Assembly (NCBI GenBank): GCA_028095005.1
Contig: JAMFTS010000054.1
Coordinates: 1 to 64,000 of the forward strand
Direction of reading: 5' to 3'
Origin: Rhynchospora pubera
Lineage: Eukaryota > Streptophyta > Magnoliopsida > Poales > Cyperaceae
Length of the DNA stretch: 64,000 bases
A program made the position numbers and the translations under genes. The notes beneath the pieces were generated by a model. The model was not told where the DNA came from, did no database searches, and was given only the letters and a program-made list of their open reading frames with translations. Below are positions 22,580 to 33,292 of the stretch, piece after piece. Numbering within the stretch: position 1 is the stretch's first letter; each line of letters opens with the position of its first letter.

Positions 22580-25500
22580 AAAAAAAAATTGGTTCATCTA
22601 ATTCTGAGTCAACAATCCTCATCAAAATTAAACCGAGATAGAGATAACTTTCAGCGCGCTAGGCTCTCGTCCCCCAGCTCAAAAGCCCAGAAGGCTATAT
22701 TGCATGAGTGCGGGTACTTTTTTTTTTTTGATGAAATAAGCTCTTAAGCCATTTGAAAAAATAATAGGAGTACAATTACACATCATCATACTGGAGGGGA
22801 ACACAACCGACGCCTAATGTACAAAGATCAAAGCCCGCTTAAATTAAAACCCAGAAAAGAAAGTCCCACCTACCAACCATCAAATTAAATAAACTCCCGA
22901 CCATCCAACTGCCACCCACCCAGTAAAAGTACAGAGGAGAAAATAAAGAGAAGAAGGACAAACAAACAACCTAAAAAAAAAAAAGGATAACTCATCCCCT
23001 CCAGCAAACACATCAGTATCAGTATCAGTATCATCAGTATTATAAATAAAAAGTCGTGGGAGTCCGCATAGAAAAGTTTAACGATAAGTCGACACGGCAG
23101 ATAGAAATTTTACGGTGGTAATCATTTGATCTATCTTGATACAGAAGCTATGTAGCAAAAAGTGTTGCTGTCAATAGAAGAGGTCAAAATGACCCGTCTC
23201 AACAAACATTAGCTTTAAACTCAATGCTTGAAATCAGCAAAATCCGGAAAAACTTTTTTTTTTTATATTGCGAACACTCTTCTCTCTCTCTCTCTCTCTC
23301 TCCCCCCCCCCCTTTCTCCTCTCGTCGCCCCTTTAACTCTAATCCACTTCGTTTTTGTCGCTCACCCCAGCCAACGAGTCCACATCCACCGGGCCAAAGA
23401 GTTATTAGTATATGAAAAGATTGATGAAAATTTTGAAAAAACCGACATTCATCCTCTCTTCTCCGCTGGCACTTCCTCCTCCGCCACTTTCTCTCAGCCA
23501 AAGCCGTAGAGATCGACGATGATGTGAAAGAGAAAGAGAGAAACCCTAACGCATGCCAAGATGTATTGAATCGACATTACCGACTTATCTATTTACTGCA
23601 AATGAGGTCATGCACGGAAACCCTAAACAGAAGTTCATTGCTGCAATTATGGAAGGGGTGGAGAAGAGGAATGAGAAGGTACTGCAGAGGTGGACAAGTC
23701 GGTTCATTGCCTCAGGTAATTTTCAATTTAGCAGTACAGTGTGATAGGAAATGCATGTATATACAGTGTTTTGTGGTACTTTCTTATCTTTGTACTTTGT
23801 CTTTATTAGTCTCTTAATTGTGATTAATTAAATTTTCCTTATCATTTACAAAAAAAATAATGTTAATTTCTTATTCAAAATTACAACTGAAAGGAACTAA
23901 CAATCTTCTAAAAAATCTTCATCTGCTATTCCATAACATTGATATTTTTGTCAATAGGAAAGGTACTAATAACAGTTAAATAATTTGTGATTAAAATTTG
24001 CTTAGATTTTTTTCAGATTTTTATCAATCTTTTCACATTCAAAACGAGGTCAAATTATTAAACATTGGACTTTGGAGACTAGCTATATATATATGTACTC
24101 ACCATCAAGCAGTTTAATATTTAGAGCATTGTTAAGAATGTTTGTCAGAAGATATGCAGCTTTTATATGTTTTCTATAGAAATCACAAACTGCTCTTCCC
24201 TCCCATGTCATTTGACCAGTATCGCTGATATATGTCGCACATATAGACAGTTGGTTTTCAAATATTGCTTTCTACAGTAATTTATGGGTCATGCCAGTTT
24301 AATATTTTTATTTTTGCTTTTGATAGATGTACATCTATTCAACGGGAAACTAAACGCTAAATTGAACAGGTGGACATCTGGCTTACCACGCTATCTCGGT
24401 AAGATTATGAAAGGATTGTGCTGATTTTTTTTATTTAAAAAAAATAAAAAGATAAACAGTCGCCACCGCATGGAAAATGAGAATCGATTGTGCCGGCTTC
24501 TTATTCCCATCTAATCGGCCATTGCCTAAGCCATTGCTCCTTTCGTAAAACTGTATGAATCTTTTTCTCAAACTTTCGACATGATCTGTTTAGAATTGAG
24601 ATAGATATTTGATCCTTTTTGAAATTTTCTGACTTCATTTGAATGGAGTAACAAAAAGCTGGGATTTGGTTTATCTACAGCATTGAAATCAGACCAGTTT
24701 ACTGGTATCTCTTTTCAGTACAATCAGACCTCACTTCAATTCCCGAATTTCATTTATTCACTGTTTGGAATTTTTAGATCTTAAAATAGACATCAAGATA
24801 CAGTTAAAGTAATTTTTGGAGAAAGTTTAGACGTCTCTTTCTTATTAGAGATTTAGGCCATAAGACTTCAGACACATTTGCTGGTACGAGTTCCTGAATT
24901 TAATTCGCTTGACTTAAAAAATTTGTTATAATTAATCCGTATGTCCAAAAATTCAGAAAACTTTACAGAAGATGTATATGACCATGGTTTATCTACAGTA
25001 AAATTTTCGACTTCATTTGAATTGAGATAGAAATATAGAATGCATTGTCAATAGTTATTTGATAATTTTTTAAATTCCCAACTAAAAAGTTCTGACAGTA
25101 ACTTTCATGATATAATAGAATGATAAATGGTAAACAAGTCATATATGTCGTTTTTTATTTAGGAAGGTTGCAATATGAGGATGCTTCAAACTCTTAGATT
25201 CCTTTCTATATGTGGCGAGTAAAATAATTTCTGAAGGAAGTAAATTTCCAATTAGTGTGATATTATTTCCTTATAAATTCCAAAAGTGTTTATGGCTATT
25301 TCCTTCTAAATTCCACCGCAATTTTGTCAGTTGCTCAAATTGGATTCATTGGAAATATAAATGTGATAGAAATGGAAAGAAATATGTACTGTTAATAAAT
25401 TTATCATCCACCGCTATATGTTACAACCATTGTAGAAAATATTATAATTTCAGAATAAATGTTTTGATTTTATTTAGCCGATACTAATATATGGATGTAA

Positions 25501-26085
25501 TCTAATTACCAAATTATGTGAGATAAAACAATAGACAAAGAATGAAACTTTATATTTTGAATCAATTGTATCTCCTAAATCTGATGTTGTAAATGTGTTT
25601 CAGCATGTAGCAATTAATGTATGAAGAAAGATATAAAAAAACGATAATAATAGATTTCAGCAATATTTTTGTATAACCAGTGAGATATATTAGTGAAAAT
25701 CGTAATTAATTATATTTGTATTAATGAATTGGTACACATTAATGAAAAATATTTGATATACATTAATGAGAGATATCTTAGGTCAGTAAAGCTGGTGAGC
25801 TGTGGCTGACAGTTCTTGCAAGGATTAAGGACAATAAATATATTAATTTAATGCATAATTAAATGATGCACACTTAATATATTACATTTTTTGTTAGTAT
25901 ATAAACTGGTGCGTTCCTACATCCAAATTATATATACCCCTGAAACCTGTAGTTTTTTTTAGTATGCAAGAGAAACTTCTTATGGAGATAACAGTGGGTA
26001 ATGAAAGGCAGATGATACGCTTCTCAAAGAAAGAGATGGAATGAAGACCATATTTTCTGAGTTAAGTGTGCATTTTGGTAAATGG
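22580..26085. other. Intergenic, transposon-derived DNA
   Basis: Mostly AT-rich, with a CT/C-rich tract (23281-23311) and one exon-like open frame (23553-23715), listed separately. No clear element ends were found. Confidence 0.4.
23553..23715 (+). pseudogene. Exon-like open frame of unknown gene
   Basis: A 5'-leader-like GC/CT-rich stretch precedes an ATG-led open frame that ends at a good splice donor (TCAG|GTAATT, about 23716). The peptide includes EVMHGNPKQKFIAAIMEGVE and then a basic segment with RWTSRF. No downstream exon was identified. I do not recognise it; it may be a gene fragment carried by a transposon. Confidence 0.3.
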
Positions 26086-26297
26086 CTTATTTATTGAGAA
26101 TAACTAATATGCACTGTGATGCATATGTGGTTTTATGCACCGGAATCGTGATTGTTCGATTTGCATCAATATTCGTGCATATCTGTGCCGCTGGATGCCG
26201 ATGTTTTGTTATTCCTGCGTTATGTTCCACCTCTCTTAACCCGTACCCCAGGAAAGAGAGAATAAAAAAAATACTCTCGTCTACTTCTCTCTGTCAT

Positions 26298-27678
26298 TAG
26301 GGCTGTCAATTTCGCTCCGTTTCGAACGTTTACGTTCCGTTCCGTCCGAAACGGAGCGGAAACGGAGGAGATTTTGCCTTACGTTTCTCTTTGCGGAACA
26401 GAAACGGAACCGAAACAGTTTACGTTGGTAAGAACGGAACATAAACGAAATGATCCGCTTCCGTTTCGTTCTTTAACGTGAATTCCGTCGGCCCAATTTT
26501 AGCCCACAATTACAGAGGAGACTCGCGCGTGTAGAATAGATGAATTGCAGACTGCGAGGTGATATACTCGAGGTGATATACAAGTCCTAAAATCAAACCC
26601 AAAATCACAAAGAGGACACCTCACCTCCCTCTCCCTCTCCCTCCCCCTCTCTCGAGTTCATTACCGACCCCACCACCTCACCTCCCTATCTCCTGTCGCT
26701 CACCACCTCACTACACTCTCCTTTTCTCTGTAGCTTGGTTGGTTTCAATGGAGACTAGTGGCAACTGGCAGCTAGTGGTGGCTGACAGCAGCTCCCTCTT
26801 TCGCCAAGTCTCAGCCGTTAGCAGCCGGTTGTGGCCTGTGTTTGTTGTTGTTGCTCCTCTTTTGATTTTTGCTGGTTTTCCTCAATTTTTTATTTTTTCC
26901 ACTCATTGACAAGCTTGGGTCTGATTTTTTTCCTCCGTGAGATCTGTTTTGCTATGCTAGTTTGGATTTGTTAATGTGTTGAACTTGTGAGCCTAGATTT
27001 AACTTGTTGTGAGTTGTATTTGTATTGATTGCTATGGAACAGATTTCGAACAGATTGTTATGGAATCGATTTTAAACACAATGGAACAGATTTACGTTTG
27101 CTATTTTCTTTAATTTTATTTTTCAAATATTTAACTTGTGAGTTGTAAACTATGTGGTCAAAAAATTGTGGAGGTAACACTGGTACAAGAGGCCGTACCG
27201 GTAACATCACTGGAGGTTACACTGGTACAGGAAGTTTTACTGGCAGTACAGGAGTTAACGAAGTCAGTCAGAAGTAGTATTTTCGTGCTTTTTTTTTTCT
27301 TGTCTGGCAACCCTCTGGTTCAGTTGCCTTGAAAAACTAGTGATTGTTTGTTAAGTTTTGAAACTTTCTGTTTTGGTTAGTTCTTTTTTTTTTTGTTCTT
27401 AGATAATATATAATGATCTCTTTTGTATGAACTTTGAGCATTAATAAAGCATGCTGGCTACTTTGTGTTGAGTACCTTCTTTAAAAAAAAAAGGCAAAAA
27501 AAATTTAACGTTATGCACGTTTTTCCGTTCAATAAAAGACGGAACGGAAACATAACAAATTTCATTTTCGTTATACATACGGAACGTTAAGCGGAAATGA
27601 ATTGTGTAACGTCCTTTACAACGGAACGTAAACGTAAGTAGTCATTTCCGTGCATGTTTAGCACGTTTGACAGCCCTA
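26298..27678. mobile_element. hAT non-autonomous element, 1381 bp, with 8-bp target duplication
   Basis: Perfect 12-bp TIRs (TAGGGCTGTCAA) and a perfect 8-bp duplication (tctgtcat at 26290-26297 and 27679-27686). Both ends carry dense ACGTTCCG and CGGAACG subterminal repeats like those of the MITE at 22007-22284. No hAT transposase was seen. The interior has a CT-rich leader-like region and a short repetitive stretch (27170-27260, repeated ACTGGTAC). It is inserted in the left arm of the MULE. Confidence 0.92.
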
Positions 27679-28623
27679 TCTGTCATCTATCTCATCTCCA
27701 GGAAAGAAAATCAAAGAAAAAAAATCAAAGAGAGAAACTGATCCTCGCCTCTCTTCTCCACTTCTCTTCTCTTCTCCATCAATATCCATACTCTCCTTCG
27801 AATCTCTTCGACAGATACTAGATTGAGGCTCGATCGTGCCTTTCCAGTTCTGACATTCGACAAACCCTAGATCTACAAGCTTCGGCAAACCCTAGAATGA
27901 CAATGATCGAGGATGACAGCAAATGATTAGTAGTCGAATCACCGCTCAAATTGTGAAAAGTAGGCTGACTCAAATCGCTACTGCAAACTAGTAATCTTCT
28001 CTCCTCTTTTTACTGGTTCTTGGTTTACAGTTATTGGTACTAATACGCTATTTACTGAGAACTGTGTAGATTAGTTGGATTTTTTTTTGGGGTTGATTTA
28101 GAACGCAGCACATAGTAGTAAGTATTGGTATAACGTTGATTTAAGGAGACTAGCTTCAAGAGTTTCATCAATAACCGAATCCTTTCAAGTGTAACTGCTA
28201 TTAACCAATTAATTGATTGTGTCTATTTTATGCTATACTGTATAGCCTAGGTTATCAATACAAAATTGAAAAGCTATCACTTTCAGAAATGAGCAAAGTG
28301 TGGTATGATGCTAAATAAAAGGTATATACCAGTTTCAGCAAAATTGAAAAGCTGACTGTCACTACTGTACTAGTTGCTGGCTCAGGCTTGTGCAACAAAT
28401 TAAATCACTATTTAAGGCTGTTAACTCTTTTTTTTTTTAGGATCATCGATGAGAAGTTGAAGCAATTGGAATCCTTGATGTCAAGTGCAGGCAATTGAAG
28501 AAATGGCTTGTATTTATTATTTTTTCTTTTGATTGCTGTAATTTTCAAATGAAGAATGCTTGTTATTTCTTGTATTGACGAGTTTCTTGTATTCTATTAG
28601 ACTTTAATATATTAGTTTCCTGC

Positions 28624-28757
28624 AATTACACGAGCAATTATTATCTTCTATATTACATGAGCAATTACATGTCTGCTGCTTTTAATGTATCAAACTTGAA
28701 ATTACATGAGCAATTAAGTACACATTTAGTGCAGTTACAAGAGCAATTACATGGAAG
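28624..28757. repeat. Short interspersed repeats inside the MULE
   Basis: Four near-copies of ATTACATGAGCAATTA occur at irregular spacing (28626, 28653, 28699, 28733). The role is unknown; they may be remnants of a subterminal array. Confidence 0.6.
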
Positions 28758-29072
28758 GTACCAACTGGTACAAACAAGGAAAGGGAACTGACATCATAGT
28801 TCTTATAGAATTAACTACATTTAGTGCACATATATGCATGTCCTGTACCATGCTATACAAGCAAAAACTTATACAGTGCCTGCAATTAACTGATACATAC
28901 AAAACAAGATATATTAAGTGCATATAAGTTTGTCCTGTACATACAAAGCAAGATTATTCAATTACAATTTTCTCTTAGTCATGCTAACTTAGACGTTTGC
29001 TTTGTCATTTTCTAATCACAAAATGCAATAATTAGTCATATACTAATCACAAAAAGTAATACTTAAATCATC

Positions 29073-29941
29073 TCATTCATAGTCTTCTTCATCGTCCTCT
29101 TCTTCATAGTCTTCTTCTTCATCATGCTCTTCTCCGTCAACATCTTCTCCATCAACTTTCTTCCCTCTTCCTTGATCTTCTAGTTTCTGAAATTTGTAGC
29201 AGAGGTTAATTAGTTTCTAAAAATCTAGAAATTAAAACATGACTTTAACATGGTTAATCTATTGCAACCTACCTTGGGACAGGTTCTAATGTTATGCTTA
29301 GACATTATTCCACAATAGCTGCATGTTCTTCCCTTGATAGGAGCTTTCTCTACTGCAGTCTTCCAACGTAATGGTCTTTTCTTTCTGCCTTTACATTTTG
29401 AAATTGGAGGATCGCGAAACACAACATCATCCTCTACATGTATTGTACTCTGGTATTTTACAGACTCTTCATTTGATGCCCTGTACTCTGGTATTTTACT
29501 CAAATCCTCTAACTGCAGTGGCTGTACTTGAGTAAGTAATTCATTCAGCTTACCCTCCACAAGATTAAAAGGTTGAGCATCTTTTGAAGCCAAATCAACA
29601 AGCTTGCTGAATTGTGCTTTTAATGTTGTGGCTCTAAATATTTGTAGAGCAAGAGAGTTCCCAACATCTCTACTCCTTTCATTTATAGGCCTTTTGATAT
29701 TAGCATTGGAATCCCTACACCATCTCTTTAAGATGTAGTGTGAAGGCAGATGCTGGATTCCATGAATCCACATCACTTTCATGGCATGTGGATAGAGAAG
29801 TCCTTCAAATTCAAATCCTTTGCAATTACATGAGTACAGTTCAGCTTCTTTGTCAACCTTCACCAGATATGACACTGGTACCCAATGCTTAAAGTCAGGA
29901 TTATCCTTGATTTCAACCTCATATAGCTGATCCCGCGCTAT
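29073..29941 (-). pseudogene. FAR1/MULE transposase C-terminal part, SWIM and zinc-knuckle domains
   Basis: Two exons: 29941-29273 and 29186-29073 (acceptor ATTAG, donor AAG|GTAGGT, acceptor TTTCAG, stop TGA), about 260 codons. The order is a lead-in (ARDQLYEVEIKD), a SWIM-like zinc finger (CNC then LLYPH, where the third Cys is replaced by Tyr), the YILKRW stretch, a basic region, a zinc-knuckle-like CX2CX5HX4C (CSYCGIMSKHNIRTC) and an acidic Glu/Asp tail. This matches the C-terminus of FAR1/FHY3-related proteins and MULE transposases. The DNA-binding and catalytic DDE parts are missing upstream, so it is a truncated transposase inside its own element (26096-30799), not a host FAR1 gene. Confidence 0.75.
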
Positions 29942-30809
29942 CTAATAGTTAAAAAATACCAATTGCAAAGACAGTAGTTAAAATAGTTTAAACATGTTCA
30001 TCTAATTTCTAATTTCTAATTCCTAAATCGTAATTTGAGAAAATTCTTCCCTGTGAAGGCCAGCGCGTAGAAAAAGACAAGTCAATATCTCTCTTAGCAA
30101 TTTACTAGTACACTTGTATGGATTTAAGAAAGATATTGGAACAATTCTTAAATGGAATTCTATTTACCAGTATACTTCGTCACCTCCATTAAATGGATTT
30201 AAAAAACAATTCCCTACTTTAATTAGTTTAATTGTGCGTAAGAGAGAGACGAACCTGAATTACACTTTTCTTGCGATGGTCAGAAGGGAATAGGTGCGAC
30301 AAGAGAGGCGATAGGGATGAGACACTTTTCTTGTGTGACGAAGGAGTGGCGGAGAAGACAGGCGTGAGGAATTGAACTTCAAGTAAGAGGTGCGACAAGA
30401 GAGCCGAGAGGGAAGAGTTGGAGGTGCTACATCACTGAAGGCGGATGAGACATTTTCGAAATTTTGGTTCTTCGAAACTTGGTGGTGCTACATCTCTAGT
30501 GTTTTCTTAACTGTGTGGAGAGGCGATAGGGAAAAGAGTAAACAGAAATTGATGGAGAAGAGGGTTAGATAATCTAGGGTTTTCTCGATTTCAGGGAGGT
30601 GCAGCTCATGAGAGAGAAAAAAGGTGAGAGAAAGATCAATAAGGGGTACGATTAAGAGAGAGTCGGAGCATAATTGAGAAGAACAATATATCATTTCAAT
30701 CGAGCGACACAGATCTGCGTGAATCTTGATGCACATCGAACGATCAACATTCCAGTGCATAAAACCCTTTATGCACCGCAGTGCATATTAGTTATTCTCC
30801 TTATTTATT

Positions 30810-30999
30810 TATGATCTCATGTTGTATACTAAGAACCTATTTAACCACTCATCAATAATAAGCTATTTGTATACCGGTAAACATGTTCATTTGATGCTTC
30901 ATGTTGGAATTGTGATTAAAATTATTATTATTATTATCCTGTTAATGTTTCTTCTATATATATGAAGTTATATGAGATATTGTTGCTGTACCTTTCAAA
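30810..30999. other. Short AT-rich spacer
   Basis: Nothing recognised between the MULE target duplication and the Helitron helicase fragment. Confidence 0.5.
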
Positions 31000-31320
31000 T
31001 TGAGAATTTCTTATCAAAATTATTTATTATCAAGAATTCTGTATATTCATAAATCGAAATCTCTTCCTTTTGTAATGAGGTGGAGACAGTTTCCAGTAAA
31101 GCTATGCTATGCAATGACCATCAACAAAAGTCAAGGTCAGTCTTTAGATGCTGTTGGTATGTATCTTCTTGAACCTGTCTTCAGCCACGGTCAGCTCTAT
31201 GTGGCTCTCCCTAGAACGACCTCACTAGATGGCTTGAAAATTCTCATCGAAAACGACGACGATATGTACGGAGGTCATACAAAGAACATTGTATACAAAG
31301 AGATATTTACTCTCTTAGGT
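31000..31320 (+). pseudogene. Helitron PIF1-like helicase C-terminal fragment
   Basis: The open frame contains LPFVMRWRQFPVKLCYAMTI, then NKSQGQSLD and VFSHGQLYVALPRTTS. These are the last motifs of the PIF1-type helicase of plant Helitrons, followed by the usual HTKNIVYKEIF tail. The usual VALSR of the last motif reads VALPR, a change at a key position. No Rep domain, upstream helicase motifs or 3' hairpin was located. It is a decayed fragment just right of the MULE. Confidence 0.75.
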
Positions 31321-33060
31321 GACCACACTTACATACCCCTAATTTCTAAATTTCTTAGTTTTTTCAATATTTTATCTATATAATTTTTCCCCTTCTTCGC
31401 AGATGCTTCTTTTGATGATACTCTTGCCGCTCAAGGTCCTCAAACTTATTTTTTATAAAATTAAACATTCCATATTCAGGGTAAGCGTATTGCATATACA
31501 TTATTTATGAGCACATATATTCTTTTGGTTATATCATCTTGCTTTTCGTTGATGTTTATTTTTTTTCTACAGATAACAACTATTTCCAATATTAAAGTTC
31601 TGGGGTTGTTTCCAGCTTTGGACGATGCATTTAGAAATATGACCCAATGGTGGTTTCCTTATACAGTTTTGTGAAAAAATGAGAGTCAGTCAACACGATG
31701 GTGTCATTCTTTTTTTGGGTTATCGGCTTTTATTGGATTGTATCTGGTGGGGATCAGCTCCTGAAAGTGCGCATATGCTTTACTGGTAAGACTCTTACGG
31801 TTTCAGAACATACCAATAGGATTTGTTGTGTTACAATTTTTATTAAATTCCAAGTTAAAATTGAAATTTATCTGAAATGGTACCCATCTAGAGGTTCATA
31901 CAGTATTAAGAAATACTCTTTTCATTTCATTTTCTTCTTTTTGTAGGATGCATTATATTGTCACGATTGGTCAAGTGAGCCAGTTACATGACTATTTAAG
32001 GAACATTGCATGCACTATGGTCTGACAATTCTAAAGTTATCTTCATTATTCACAACCTTGAATTCAACATCCACCAAATTTGCACTCGAGCTTCTCCTAA
32101 CAAGCCACCACCATCAGTTGCTTATTCTCACTCATATAGAATGTACTTATGTGACAGTTATGCCACATTTCAGTACTCAGTGCTTAAAATATAATATGTA
32201 GGTGTCAGAAACATATTCTAAGAGTCTTTGAAAATCCTGCAATTGCCACTCATCTGTACAAGTTCCATGGCATTGTAAATGAAATCAACCTCGATGTATG
32301 AGACCCTTACAATGACAATTTTATCCGTTTCTCTCTTTCTCTCTCTATCTCTCTCCTCTTTCATTTTTCTATGGTTAATTAAACATATTGTTCTAGATGG
32401 GTCAGGCATGCAATTTTATTATGTCATTACCGGTGCCTTAATGCCCTCATCTAATTTACATGTGTAACGAACAAAATGTTGACGAATGAAGGGATTGTAA
32501 TTCCATAACGGTTCCATATTATGTGCATATCTGATTAGCTCCATCGGTATTAATTTCTAAGACCTCCATTACAGATCATTGCATTTTACTTCTATGAAAA
32601 TCATTTAAACTGGCAATTAATATATAAACAGATATTCTAATTTTTACTCTCTTTTTTCTTTAATTCCATAGTTTTGCTGTACCATGGCTGTAAAACGTGT
32701 TGCTGACTTAGCATATGCCAAGCACATGCTCGCCATCATTTAGCAAGTATTAAGGAGTACAATCTACTGGTATACAAAATCATATAAATCACTTACGTGT
32801 ATCAATGTAGTCAAAAAATAAAATCTGGACAGTCAGGAACAAAAGTGAACCGTAGATACAACTTAAAATATTCACATGTTAAAAAAAATATGGAAAATAA
32901 AAAAGGAAACTGCTACCAATATTTTATTCTCAATAGTGATTGTGTAAGACCTGCTCCCAATAAAAAAGGAAACTGATTTCCTTTTTTTTTTTCCTTCTGA
33001 TTTACGTTCACATTTTTTTCCAATATTTTTTAATATTTCCGTAATAAGATCTGCTCCTAA
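31321..33060. other. Helitron-derived or intergenic DNA
   Basis: AT-rich, with only short open frames; a CT tract lies at 32330-32355. A repeated block (AATAAAAAAGGAAACTG at about 32897 and 32959) is seen. The 3' end of the Helitron could not be placed. Confidence 0.35.
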
Positions 33061-33292
33061 GTAATTATGTTATTACGTATATTAACAAATAACGTATTTC
33101 TTCATCCTCTTCATTGGTTATCTGTACTGCATATATCGAGCGAAGCTCGATTTTTCCACCTAGTGAACAATAAAAAAGAAAGAAAAGAGAAAAAGAAAAG
33201 GTGATAACTTGAGAGGCTGCTACAACAAAGCGGCGGCGAGAACAAGAAAACCACCTGCTGAGAAGTCTATCCACCCGAGAAAGAAAAACTGC

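Larger units (their letters stand above)
26096..30799. mobile_element. Mutator-like element (MULE), 4.7 kb, with 10-bp target duplication
   Basis: The left arm (GAGAATAACTAATATGCACT onward) matches the reverse complement of the right arm (ending AGTGCATATTAGTTATTCTC) for about 130 bp or more, with mismatches. The 10-bp sequence cttatttatt flanks it at 26086-26095 and 30800-30809. The interior contains a minus-strand fragment of a FAR1-type transposase gene (29073-29941) and a nested hAT element (26298-27678) in the left arm. The N-terminal and catalytic parts of the transposase were not found, so it is not autonomous. Confidence 0.88.

Noticed and set aside
29073..29941. Host FAR1/FHY3 gene
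   Set aside because: It sits inside a bounded MULE, lacks the N-terminal DNA-binding and transposase core, and has a mutated SWIM cysteine.
33065..33274. Separate small gene after the LINE RNase H
   Set aside because: No recognisable domain; its position fits the LINE 3' UTR.
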